11,632 bases of DNA from positions 1 through 11,632 of the forward strand of contig JBCBST010000103.1 of the NCBI GenBank assembly GCA_039819115.1, written 5' to 3'. The notes below the pieces were generated by a model. The model saw only the letters and a program-made list of their open reading frames with translations. It ran no database searches and was not told the origin of the DNA. Both the position numbers and the translations under genes were made by a program. Source of the DNA: JBCBST01 sp039819115 (GTDB lineage: Bacteria > Bacteroidota > Rhodothermia > Balneolales > Balneolaceae). Below are positions 1 through 6,369 of this stretch, piece after piece. The first letter of the stretch is position 1; each line of letters begins with the position of its first letter.

Positions 1-1
1 A

Positions 2-745
2 TGGATTGACGGAATAACGGTACTCAGTCATTCTAATGGAAACAACGATGGTATTGATCTTGATGGTACCCCACATGTTACGGTTATCAACTCCTTCTTT
101 GATACAGGGGATGACGCCATTGTACTGAAATCGCTTACGGGTCGTGATGTACGGGATGTGGTGATCCGGAATAATACCATACGTGGGGACAAATCGGCGG
201 TTAAAACAGGAACAGAGTCGGTGGGAGGGTTTAAGAATATCCGCATTGAAGACCTCGATATTGTTACTACCCGTGGTATAAATATTTACAGCGTGGACGG
301 CGGAGATGTCGACTCGGTTTGGATCCGAGATATCCGGATGGATTCCACGTATGCGGTTTTAACCCTGCGGAATGGAAGCCGACTTCGGCCGTATTACGAA
401 GGACGGGTTAAAGCGGAAGCACCGGGTACGTTTAATAACATATGGGTGGATGGTATAACGGCAACCAATGTGTCTGCAAGTAACGATTTCATCTCAGGAA
501 TACCGGGATACCCTATTCGCAATGTGGAGCTGAAGAACATTTCCATCGATTATCCCGGCGGAGGTACGGAGTCAGAATCCGCGCTTTTACCGCCGGAAAA
601 GGAAGGTTCGTATCCGAAGGAAGGCATGTTTGGGGTACTCCCCAGCTACGGCTTTTTTATCCGGCATACCGAGCAAATCGCATTTGAAAATACCAACCTA
701 ACAGTTCGTCAACCCGATGCAAGACAAGCGATTGTGCAATTCTGA
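2..745 (+). CDS. GH28-family right-handed beta-helix glycosidase (polygalacturonase/rhamnogalacturonidase-like), 3' part
   Basis: The frame is open from the window edge, giving 247 residues of a protein whose N-terminus lies outside. GH28 enzymes hydrolyse alpha-linked galacturonate or rhamnose residues in pectin. Visible motifs are NNDGIDLDG (residues 14-22) and DTGDDAIVLKS (34-44), which match the GH28 NTD and DD catalytic aspartates (D16, D37, D38). The canonical GHG histidine is absent: the equivalent stretch is KTGTESVGG (68-76). The RIK motif is replaced by GINIYS (92-97). This pattern, together with SGIPGYPI (165-172) and the segment GMFGVLPSYGFFIRH (208-222), resembles a distinct bacterial GH28 branch rather than fungal endo-polygalacturonases. 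The protein ends soon after RQPDARQAIVQF, earlier than I expect for that branch, where the helix normally continues. The last 29 bases overlap the GH2 gene. The family call is firm; the substrate is inferred. Confidence 0.88.
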   Translation, partial: WIDGITVLSHSNGNNDGIDLDGTPHVTVINSFFDTGDDAIVLKSLTGRDVRDVVIRNNTIRGDKSAVKTGTESVGGFKNIRIEDLDIVTTRGINIYSVDGGDVDSVWIRDIRMDSTYAVLTLRNGSRLRPYYEGRVKAEAPGTFNNIWVDGITATNVSASNDFISGIPGYPIRNVELKNISIDYPGGGTESESALLPPEKEGSYPKEGMFGVLPSYGFFIRHTEQIAFENTNLTVRQPDARQAIVQF

Positions 746-3653
746 TCATTACATAGTCAGATATACTTTATGTCTTATTATTGCCTTGTGCTCAGGGGAA
801 GCACTCTTTGGTCAGACTCAATGGGTGCAGTACACCCCAGAAGATATTTCTGTCTCTGCACTATCCTTAAATGGGATGTGGAGGTTTATCCCCGATGCTC
901 CGGAACAGTTTTATGAACAGCCTTATGATGATTATCCGGATGCTCAGACCATACCGGTTCCCAGTTCTCTTGAGGCTTTGTTTCCTCAATATGTTCGGGG
1001 GGTGCTAACGTCTGCCGGATTTGTGCGGGAGGTGTATATTCCCGAGGACTGGCGGGACAAAGCGGTAAAGCTCCAGTTTGAGTCGGTGGACGGTAAATCC
1101 ACCATTTATGTGAACGGTAAGGAAGCAGGAGGTAACCCGGCTTCTTTTCTTCCGTTCGAGGTGGATGCCACCTCAGCTATTCGGTTCGGAGAGGTAAACC
1201 AGGTTGCGGTATACATCACGGGGAGTCCTACGGTAACGGCTTCTCACCGTGGATATCTGCAAATCAGCAGCCAGGTTCAGGCTATAGCGGTTCCCGCACA
1301 ACATATCACTTCTCTGCATGTGGAAACCGATCTGGATGAAAGCTATGAGGATGCCATGCTCCGGCTAAAAGTGACAGTAGCCGGTAAGAACATCCGGGAG
1401 CTTGATACAAACAATCTGGGAATAGATTTATATGATCAGGTCGGAAGAAAAATAATGCTACCATCTGCAACGCAATGGGTTAGTGATGTATTAAGCTCGG
1501 ATACTACTGTGGTTAATCTTGCTTTTTCGATAGAAAAACCAGCCCTTTGGGATCCTGATCATCCTCACAGGTACACGCTTGTTACCGAGCTTAAAACACA
1601 GGAAGGTGTTCACGCAGTACAGCATCGTATTGGATTCAGGGAAATTGAAGTTCGGGGGCAAACAGTATACCTGAACGGGCGCATACTGAAGGCGAAAGGA
1701 GTAGGTTATTTTCATGTACCGAATTACAAGACCAATAACTCAGTAAGTCGGGCCGATATGTTATATGATCTGAACCTGCTCAAGTACGCCAATTTCAATA
1801 TGGTGAGGGCGTACCCGAATAAGGATGTTATTGAAATCTGTGACTCCCTGGGGCTGTTAACGAGTATTGATACGCCTATTAATATGGTGGAGGTATCCTG
1901 GATGAAGGATACCCGCGGACTGGGGAACAACCCGATTTTATATGCCGATTACCAGCACATTACGCGCCAAAAAATCGAGGTCTTCAGGAACCATCCTTCT
2001 GTTGTGGTCTGGAGCCTTGGTAACGAGTCGATCTGGACGTTCCCCGTATTTGTAGATGGGGGTTATTTAACTCAGCGTCTTGACTCAACCCGGCCACTTT
2101 GGGCTGAGGCCCACGAAGACGAACGTATGGGGCATAATCTTCCCCAAACTACTATCGATAATCAACATTACCCTAATTTGGTGGATAAAGGCATGCCTGA
2201 CCAACGCCCGATGTTTCATGGAGAATGGGCGCATGTACACGAATATGCAAAAGGGGATTTCAAAACTGATCCCACTGTTCGGGATCATTGGGTACACTCT
2301 TACGAAGATCATCTCGAGTACATGTGGAATAACGATGCTGTACTGGGAGGATATCTTTTTTATGGGGTGAGCTTTGAAGTTCGTATGCGCAATGTTTGGA
2401 ATGGGGCTGTGGAGCGGGATTGGGGAATACTGGATCGGTTCAGGCGAACAAAACCGGAATTCTGGAATGTGAAGAAAGCAAATTCATCCCTGAGGCTGCA
2501 GGATTCTGGTTTCAAGAAGGATAATACCGTAGCTGAGTTTAGGTTTATTAATCGCTCAGCGTTCACGAATAGCTCGGAAATGCAGCTTATTGTCACCTTA
2601 AATGGGGATACACTCGAAGTACCCAATCCAGCTATACCTCCACTGGATACGGGAACCGTGCGTATTGCTTTGCCACGCGCCATGCAGTCCAAAGATCAAC
2701 TCCTGCTTGATGTATATGCCCCGCTCGGCTTTTTGATGGATCGTTTTTCTCTTCGTATTCCGACTGAACCCGAGGTTCCGTTTCGGTCTCAGAACGTTTC
2801 GGTAATGGAGACAGGCGAAACGATCAAAGTACAGGGAGAGCGCTACCAGTGGATGATTAACAGAACAACGGGGCTTATCTCAGGAGGAAAGCGTGGAGAG
2901 GAATTTATGATTAAAGAAGGGCCCTTTTTAACGGCTACCCGCCAGCGTACATCCGGGACTGTATACGCCAAAAACTGGAATATGGATCGAATTGTATATT
3001 CAGGTAATGACTCTAATCCATTGGTGGTACATGTGTTTGGATCGTATAACGAAGCTAAGGGTTCATTTATGTATCGTTTTACAGGGGATAGTAAGCTGGA
3101 AGTGGAGTACGATTTTGAATGGCTGATCGAAAATAAACCAGCAGCACATGTGGTACATAAACAACCCGATTCTCAGGAGATGAGAGAAACCGGTATTGCC
3201 TGGAAACTGCACCACACCCTGGGCGAGCTAACCTGGAACAGGGAAGGATACTGGAGCTGGTATCCCGATGATCACATCAGCAGGTTAACTGGTACGGCAT
3301 CTTCCCGCTTTGACAAACTACCGGGTTATCCAAATAACATCGATCGGAGACCCTGGTTTTGGGAGGAAAATGAATGGGGAACCCGGGATTTCAGAAGCAC
3401 GAAACTGAATGTGAAGCACGTGAACCTATCCCATCCTGCCAATGGATCGGGGGTTCATTTCTTTTCGGATGGGAGTCAATCTACCCGGGCCTATACCGAT
3501 CCGGATACCGGAAATGTGTACCTGGTTCAGATCGATCAGTATGGAGGCGGACATGAACAATTCTTACAGGGTAACAGCGTGTATAGCATTCCCCGGGTTA
3601 TCCTGGATAAAGGTATGAGGATAAAAGGAAAAGGGACGTATATGCTGGAGTGA
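717..3653 (+). CDS. secreted glycoside hydrolase family 2 protein (beta-galactosidase/beta-glucuronidase type)
   Basis: This 978-residue exo-glycosidase has a classical multi-domain GH2 layout. A short polar N-terminus and a hydrophobic stretch (about residues 13-32, LCLIIALCSGEALFG) form a probable signal peptide, pointing to the periplasm or outside. A jelly-roll sugar-binding domain follows (about 45-190), then an immunoglobulin-like domain (about 197-312) and the TIM barrel (about 313-590). The acid/base is E437 in WSLGNES and the likely nucleophile is E503 in FHGEWAH. About 390 further residues resemble LacZ-type C-terminal beta domains, with a conserved-looking WEENEWGTRDFRSTK segment near 882-896. 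The barrel is divergent: where many GH2 enzymes have VRTSHYP and a following DE, this one has VRAYPNK (363-369) and SIDTP (383-387). ATG 717 is the only ATG ahead of the signal peptide and lies inside the GH28 gene, so the two are probably co-translated. Substrate is not certain; pectin side chains fit the neighbours. Confidence 0.92.
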   Translation: MQDKRLCNSDHYIVRYTLCLIIALCSGEALFGQTQWVQYTPEDISVSALSLNGMWRFIPDAPEQFYEQPYDDYPDAQTIPVPSSLEALFPQYVRGVLTSAGFVREVYIPEDWRDKAVKLQFESVDGKSTIYVNGKEAGGNPASFLPFEVDATSAIRFGEVNQVAVYITGSPTVTASHRGYLQISSQVQAIAVPAQHITSLHVETDLDESYEDAMLRLKVTVAGKNIRELDTNNLGIDLYDQVGRKIMLPSATQWVSDVLSSDTTVVNLAFSIEKPALWDPDHPHRYTLVTELKTQEGVHAVQHRIGFREIEVRGQTVYLNGRILKAKGVGYFHVPNYKTNNSVSRADMLYDLNLLKYANFNMVRAYPNKDVIEICDSLGLLTSIDTPINMVEVSWMKDTRGLGNNPILYADYQHITRQKIEVFRNHPSVVVWSLGNESIWTFPVFVDGGYLTQRLDSTRPLWAEAHEDERMGHNLPQTTIDNQHYPNLVDKGMPDQRPMFHGEWAHVHEYAKGDFKTDPTVRDHWVHSYEDHLEYMWNNDAVLGGYLFYGVSFEVRMRNVWNGAVERDWGILDRFRRTKPEFWNVKKANSSLRLQDSGFKKDNTVAEFRFINRSAFTNSSEMQLIVTLNGDTLEVPNPAIPPLDTGTVRIALPRAMQSKDQLLLDVYAPLGFLMDRFSLRIPTEPEVPFRSQNVSVMETGETIKVQGERYQWMINRTTGLISGGKRGEEFMIKEGPFLTATRQRTSGTVYAKNWNMDRIVYSGNDSNPLVVHVFGSYNEAKGSFMYRFTGDSKLEVEYDFEWLIENKPAAHVVHKQPDSQEMRETGIAWKLHHTLGELTWNREGYWSWYPDDHISRLTGTASSRFDKLPGYPNNIDRRPWFWEENEWGTRDFRSTKLNVKHVNLSHPANGSGVHFFSDGSQSTRAYTDPDTGNVYLVQIDQYGGGHEQFLQGNSVYSIPRVILDKGMRIKGKGTYMLE

Positions 3654-3690
3654 GACCGTACGGAAGCTGGTCAGACTGTACACTACTCAA

Positions 3691-3739
3691 TAAAAAAGGC
3701 TTCCCGCTACCTCTTAACCAACCTGAGGAGCGGAAAGCC
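3691..3739 (-). terminator. intrinsic terminator for the minus-strand toroid/protease unit
   Basis: On the minus strand a long stem-loop is followed by a U-tract. The arms GGCTTCCCGCT (3698-3708) and AGCGGAAAGCC (3729-3739) pair with one mismatch. The stem then continues with CCTC/GAGG (3710-3713 with 3725-3728) around an 11-base loop. In the minus direction the hairpin runs straight into six T residues (the A-run at 3692-3697). It lies about 45 bases past the stop codon of the toroid gene. Confidence 0.8.
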
Positions 3740-3751
3740 GTGATATGATAT

Positions 3752-3780
3752 AAAACGGGGTAGGTATCCGTTTTGTTTTA
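3752..3780 (+). terminator. probable intrinsic terminator for the GH28-GH2 unit
   Basis: AAAACGG (3752-3758) and CCGTTTT (3768-3774) pair perfectly around a 9-base loop. They are followed on the plus strand by GTTTTA, a T-rich tail. It lies about 100 bases past the GH2 stop codon. The flanking A/T bases could also let it work weakly in the opposite direction. Confidence 0.6.
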
Positions 3781-3782
3781 TG

Positions 3783-4716
3783 CTAAACCAAATCCATTTC
3801 TAATATCCGATTGGTATCACTATCGTTTTTGATGGAACCCTCGTCGTGTTTAGGTAATCGTGAAAGCAATTTCATCAGAAAGCCAGAGAGCGGGTTGTTT
3901 TGGTTCGTCAAAAGGAACCCAATGCGCAGGATATCGAATAGCAGGGCTCTCCAGAATCCATCTTTTTTTTGTTTTGACCGGATGAAGGTTCGGGCATGGG
4001 CCGTTCCAGGGTCATTCAGTTTATCATTTGTCCGTAACAGCCTTAGCAGTTCCAGTACGTTTACTTTATAGGTAAAGGGATAGGCGAGCTTTGTTATATC
4101 TTTGGTTATCGGCTCTTGCTTGGATTCTCGCACATACACCTGATGATCGAGGATGTATCCCAGGCCGGCCTGTAGTTTGATGGAAGCTTCCTCTTTCAGA
4201 TCCTTACGAACCCAATCGGCGTGCACATAATCGGAAAGGGCGATACAGGATTTGGATAATCCGATATAGCATGGTGTGGATCGTAAACATCCGCCATACT
4301 TCTGTATACCGGATCCCTTCCAGGAGGTAATCGTTCCCAGCTCAAAGAATTGATACTCCAGTATCCACCGGATACCCCGCTCAATAGCTTCAAGATCAGG
4401 GTGCCGAAAATGAATCAGCACGCTGGTAATCATTGCCTGGTAACAGACTAGTATATCATCCGCTTTTCCGGAAGGAGAAAAACCATGTTCGGTCAGGGTA
4501 CGATCCGCTAATTGATGCACCCATTGATTGACTTGAGGCAATAACTCACTTCCCGGTAGTTCTTTGAGTTGCTGTAATCGGTTGAGCAGGAACGGGTTGT
4601 AGCAACAAATTCACTAATGGAGAAGCATCAAGCTTTTGGACGATCTCCCGGTCGTTGTACGTTATACCTGACCGGAGCGCTTTTTTGAGTTCAAGAGCGG
4701 GGTCCATGGATTGCAT
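3783..4716 (-). pseudogene. toroid-fold prenyltransferase/squalene-cyclase-like protein, interrupted by a frameshift
   Basis: The coding signal is split over two minus-strand frames. The first runs from ATG 4716 (or ATG 4707) to a stop at 4546. The second is open from 4610 to the stop at 3783. One indel within 4546-4610 would restore about 310 residues. Translating upstream of the second piece gives PFLLNRLQQLKELPGSELLP leading straight into PQVNQWVHQ. The first frame gives low-complexity QPVPAQPITATQ over the same bases, so the shift lies early in the overlap, around 4590-4605. The protein shows helical-repeat segments such as IERGIRWILEYQFF, GGCLRSTPCYIGLSKSCIAL, AYPFTYKVNVLELLRLL and RSKQKKDGFWRA. 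These are reminiscent of the alpha/alpha-toroid family related to squalene cyclases and prenyltransferase beta subunits. The DxDD cyclase motif is not seen, so no reaction is assigned. A GGGGAGG Shine-Dalgarno (4719-4725) lies 11 bases before ATG 4707. The frameshift could be real decay or a sequence error. Confidence 0.6.
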
Positions 4717-5501
4717 TACCTCCCCGGTTTCATCCAAAGGGTGCGCCTTGTAATGGTAGGCGGTTGGTTTTTCCACTTCTTGTACCGGATCGTGCCTATG
4801 ATGATCAGCGCGATGGTAATAACGCGAAATACGTTACTCCAGAGTCCGCCAAAGGCATTATCGCCCGCGGAAAAAAGATCCCAGAACAGGTTCATAAACA
4901 GATGCAGGCCAATGGGCATCCAAAGGTTAAAGTCCCATTCGGCATATACCCAGGCAAATAAGATTCCACCCAGCAGAGTGGTCATAAAAATTCCGATTAA
5001 TGTGGCCGGGTCCTGGCTTTGATACAAATGCATGCTTGCAAAAATGAGGGCACCCAATAACACCGAAGGAATAAAGCCGAACCGGGTAAAGCGGAATAGC
5101 CATCCGAATAAGAACCCCCGGAAGTACAGCTCTTCAAAAAAGGCGGCAGCCACCGACCCGATTAAAACATCATCCAGACTAATTTCTGCATTGAACGAAA
5201 ATACGAGGGCATAGCCGGCCAGCATGGGTGCCGTAAAAGCGAAGGAATAGATCAGAGCTTGTGCCAGGTTACCGGAGAGGCCCAGATCTTTAAAAAATGT
5301 GCGGGCCGACCTGGATACTAACGCACCTGCGAACACCGGAATCCCAACGAGAACATAAGCCAGGATATGTGAAACGCCCTGTTGTTCTGTAAATGAAGTA
5401 AACCAGGCTCTGATATTGGCAAAAAGCAATTCATCCACCATATAGTATGCTCCAAAAGCCACTAAAACGATGAGTATGACACGAATTTCAGCTGCTTTCA
5501 T
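4716..5501 (-). CDS. CPBP family intramembrane metalloprotease (CAAX/Abi type)
   Basis: This is a 261-residue polytopic membrane protein with about seven or eight hydrophobic segments. It carries the complete CPBP glutamic protease signature: EELYFR (E123, E124, R128), FASMH (F154, H158) and HLFMN (H200, N204). The family includes the eukaryotic CAAX endopeptidase Rce1 and bacterial proteins involved in bacteriocin self-immunity or membrane protein processing; the substrate here is unknown. The C-terminus is basic (RYKKWKNQ onwards) and probably cytoplasmic. The stop TAA overlaps an ATG of the next gene in the form TAATG, so the two are probably translationally coupled. The start at 5501 is the first in-frame ATG before the first membrane segment; no Shine-Dalgarno is visible there. 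Confidence 0.93.
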   Translation of the reverse strand: MKAAEIRVILIVLVAFGAYYMVDELLFANIRAWFTSFTEQQGVSHILAYVLVGIPVFAGALVSRSARTFFKDLGLSGNLAQALIYSFAFTAPMLAGYALVFSFNAEISLDDVLIGSVAAAFFEELYFRGFLFGWLFRFTRFGFIPSVLLGALIFASMHLYQSQDPATLIGIFMTTLLGGILFAWVYAEWDFNLWMPIGLHLFMNLFWDLFSAGDNAFGGLWSNVFRVITIALIIIGTIRYKKWKNQPPTITRRTLWMKPGR

Positions 5502-5656
5502 ATCATGAATTTATGAATGGTTAGGGTAGTTCGATTGGAAAATAACCATAGTAAGAAGGTTTTCCATGCGTACCAGATGTTGTTTTTACCCGTCCGAGGG
5601 AATTGATAGATAAGGACATGGGTGCGGTTGAAAAGCTTCCGGACTCAACGAAAGTT

Positions 5657-5678
5657 GTCATCTTGCCGGACAGGAATC
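5657..5678 (+). repeat. degenerate REP-like palindrome
   Basis: The unit starts GTCATCTTGCC and ends ACAGGAATC. This is the same arrangement as the better-preserved REP hairpins at 6201-6224 and 6310-6333: GTCAT, a C/T-rich arm, a short loop, a G/A-rich arm and AATC. It probably represents a decayed copy of that family. Confidence 0.45.
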
Positions 5679-5748
5679 GTATCAACCAATACTTCCTAAA
5701 ACAAATCTACTCACTTACCTCGTGATCCTGTCCTACCAACTTCACCTT

Positions 5749-5791
5749 GTCATCCTGAACAGGCCTATGCATCGAGGCCTGGTTCAGGATC
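5749..5791 (+). repeat. imperfect palindrome beginning GTCATCCTGAAC
   Basis: The arms CCTGAAC-AGGCCT (5754-5766) and AGGCCT-GGTTCAGG (5775-5788) pair with a single bulged base around the 8-base loop ATGCATCG. The outer bases GTCAT and ATCTT match the edge motif seen in other repeats of this region. The structure is clear; membership in one repeat family is inferred. Confidence 0.65.
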
Positions 5792-5825
5792 TTATGAATC
5801 GACTTCCATCCAGGCAAACTGTCTC

Positions 5826-5985
5826 ACCTGGCGCATACAAACCAACCTTCTAAGCTATCATCCTGCCTGTCGTCAGGCTTCGTCGCCTTTGTATCCTCCG
5901 GATTGTAGATGCTGGATAATTGATTGACCCTTTTGTCTTGATACAAAAGGGTCGAAAAAATCAAGAAAACTCAAATTCCTCGTTT
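5826..5985. repeat. unit 1 of a degenerate direct duplication
   Basis: This unit shares several collinear blocks with unit 2 (6092-6196). Both open with ACCTGGCGCA (5826 and 6092). Both then carry a block of the form GATT.TA.ATG.T..GGTAATT or GGATAATT, followed by TTGACC (5901 and 6133). Both end with an A-rich segment closing in CAAGAAAAC. Unit 1 also holds the small hairpin GCCTG-TCGT-CAGGC (5865-5878) and the strong stem at 5926-5953. Confidence 0.55.
5926..5953. repeat. perfect 11-bp stem-loop
   Basis: GACCCTTTTGT (5926-5936) and ACAAAAGGGTC (5943-5953) pair perfectly around the loop CTTGAT. The loop sequence CTTGAT is echoed as its complement ATCAAG just downstream (5961-5966). The stem is followed by GAAAAAA on the plus strand, so it is not a plus-strand terminator. 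Unit 2 of the duplication has lost the second arm. Confidence 0.7.
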
Positions 5986-6091
5986 CAGGAAACTCTCGGA
6001 AGCTTCGAACTCATCATAAACTGAAACTCGTCAAACAGTGAGTTTTCGTTTAGGCTTCCAGTTTTTAAACAAAATTCAGATTCGTCCTATT

Positions 6092-6196
6092 ACCTGGCGC
6101 AAGCGTCGCCAGATTTGAGTACCTAAATTCTGGATTATAAATGTTAGGTAATTCGTTGACCGTTTTAGGGCGGCATAAAAAACAAGAAAACCGTAT
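6092..6196. repeat. unit 2 of a degenerate direct duplication
   Basis: This is the second copy of the unit described at 5826-5985. It contains the hairpin CTGGCG (6094-6099) with CGCCAG (6107-6112). It has the matching block starting at 6133 and TTGACCGTTTTAG in place of the full stem of unit 1. It runs directly into the inverted REP pair at 6201. Confidence 0.55.
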
Positions 6197-6200
6197 TTAT

Positions 6201-6333
6201 GTCATTCCTGCGGAGGCAGGAATCCAGATCGTTCACCAAAGCCCGACGTCACGATCTATCCAAACACTTTCTGTCGTGATAATAAGAATCAGCTTTCTAC
6301 ATAAACTCAGATCCCTGCCTTCGCAGGGATGAC
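6201..6333. repeat. inverted pair of REP-like palindromes (REPIN-type element)
   Basis: The left unit (6201-6224) has the stem ATTCCTGC / GCAGGAAT with loop GGAG. The right unit (6310-6333) has ATCCCTGC / GCAGGGAT with loop CTTC. Both stems are perfect 8-bp helices. Read from opposite strands both units start GTCAT and end GATC or AATC, so they form an inverted pair spaced by about 85 bases. The stems differ by one compensated base pair (T-A against C-G), which argues that the hairpin has been kept by selection or copying. The pair lies 36 bases beyond the uxaA stop codon and may also affect that transcript's 3' end. No associated RAYT transposase gene is present in the window. Confidence 0.8.
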
Positions 6334-6369
6334 CTATACAAGGAATACACCGGGATGTGCTAATCAATC

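Larger units (their letters stand above)
5502..6369. other. 868-base intergenic region rich in short palindromic repeats, no convincing gene
   Basis: This stretch separates uxaA (ending at 6370) from the CPBP protease gene (starting at 5501), both on the minus strand. It should therefore hold the uxaA 3' end and the protease promoter. Next to the protease start, TCATGAATTTATGA (5503-5516) is a near-palindrome (12 of 14 positions symmetric). The rest holds several hairpins that begin with GTCAT or TCATC, an 11-bp perfect stem, a degenerate direct duplication and an inverted REP pair, listed separately. The only open frame of any length (6141-6332, plus) runs straight through the REP pair and looks non-coding. 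Confidence 0.8.

Noticed and set aside
4714..4776. A longer start for the toroid gene at 4776, inside the protease gene
   Set aside because: The added residues are the protease C-terminus read in another frame. The Shine-Dalgarno GGGGAGG and the TAATG junction point to 4716 or 4707.
6141..6332. A 63-codon plus-strand open frame
   Set aside because: It runs through the duplication unit and both REP hairpins, has no family resemblance, and is best explained as chance in a repeat region.
5502..6369. A CRISPR array or insertion sequence in the repeat-rich gap
   Set aside because: The repeats are palindromic, unequal in spacing and few, with no regular spacers, no terminal inverted repeats around a transposase and no cas genes.
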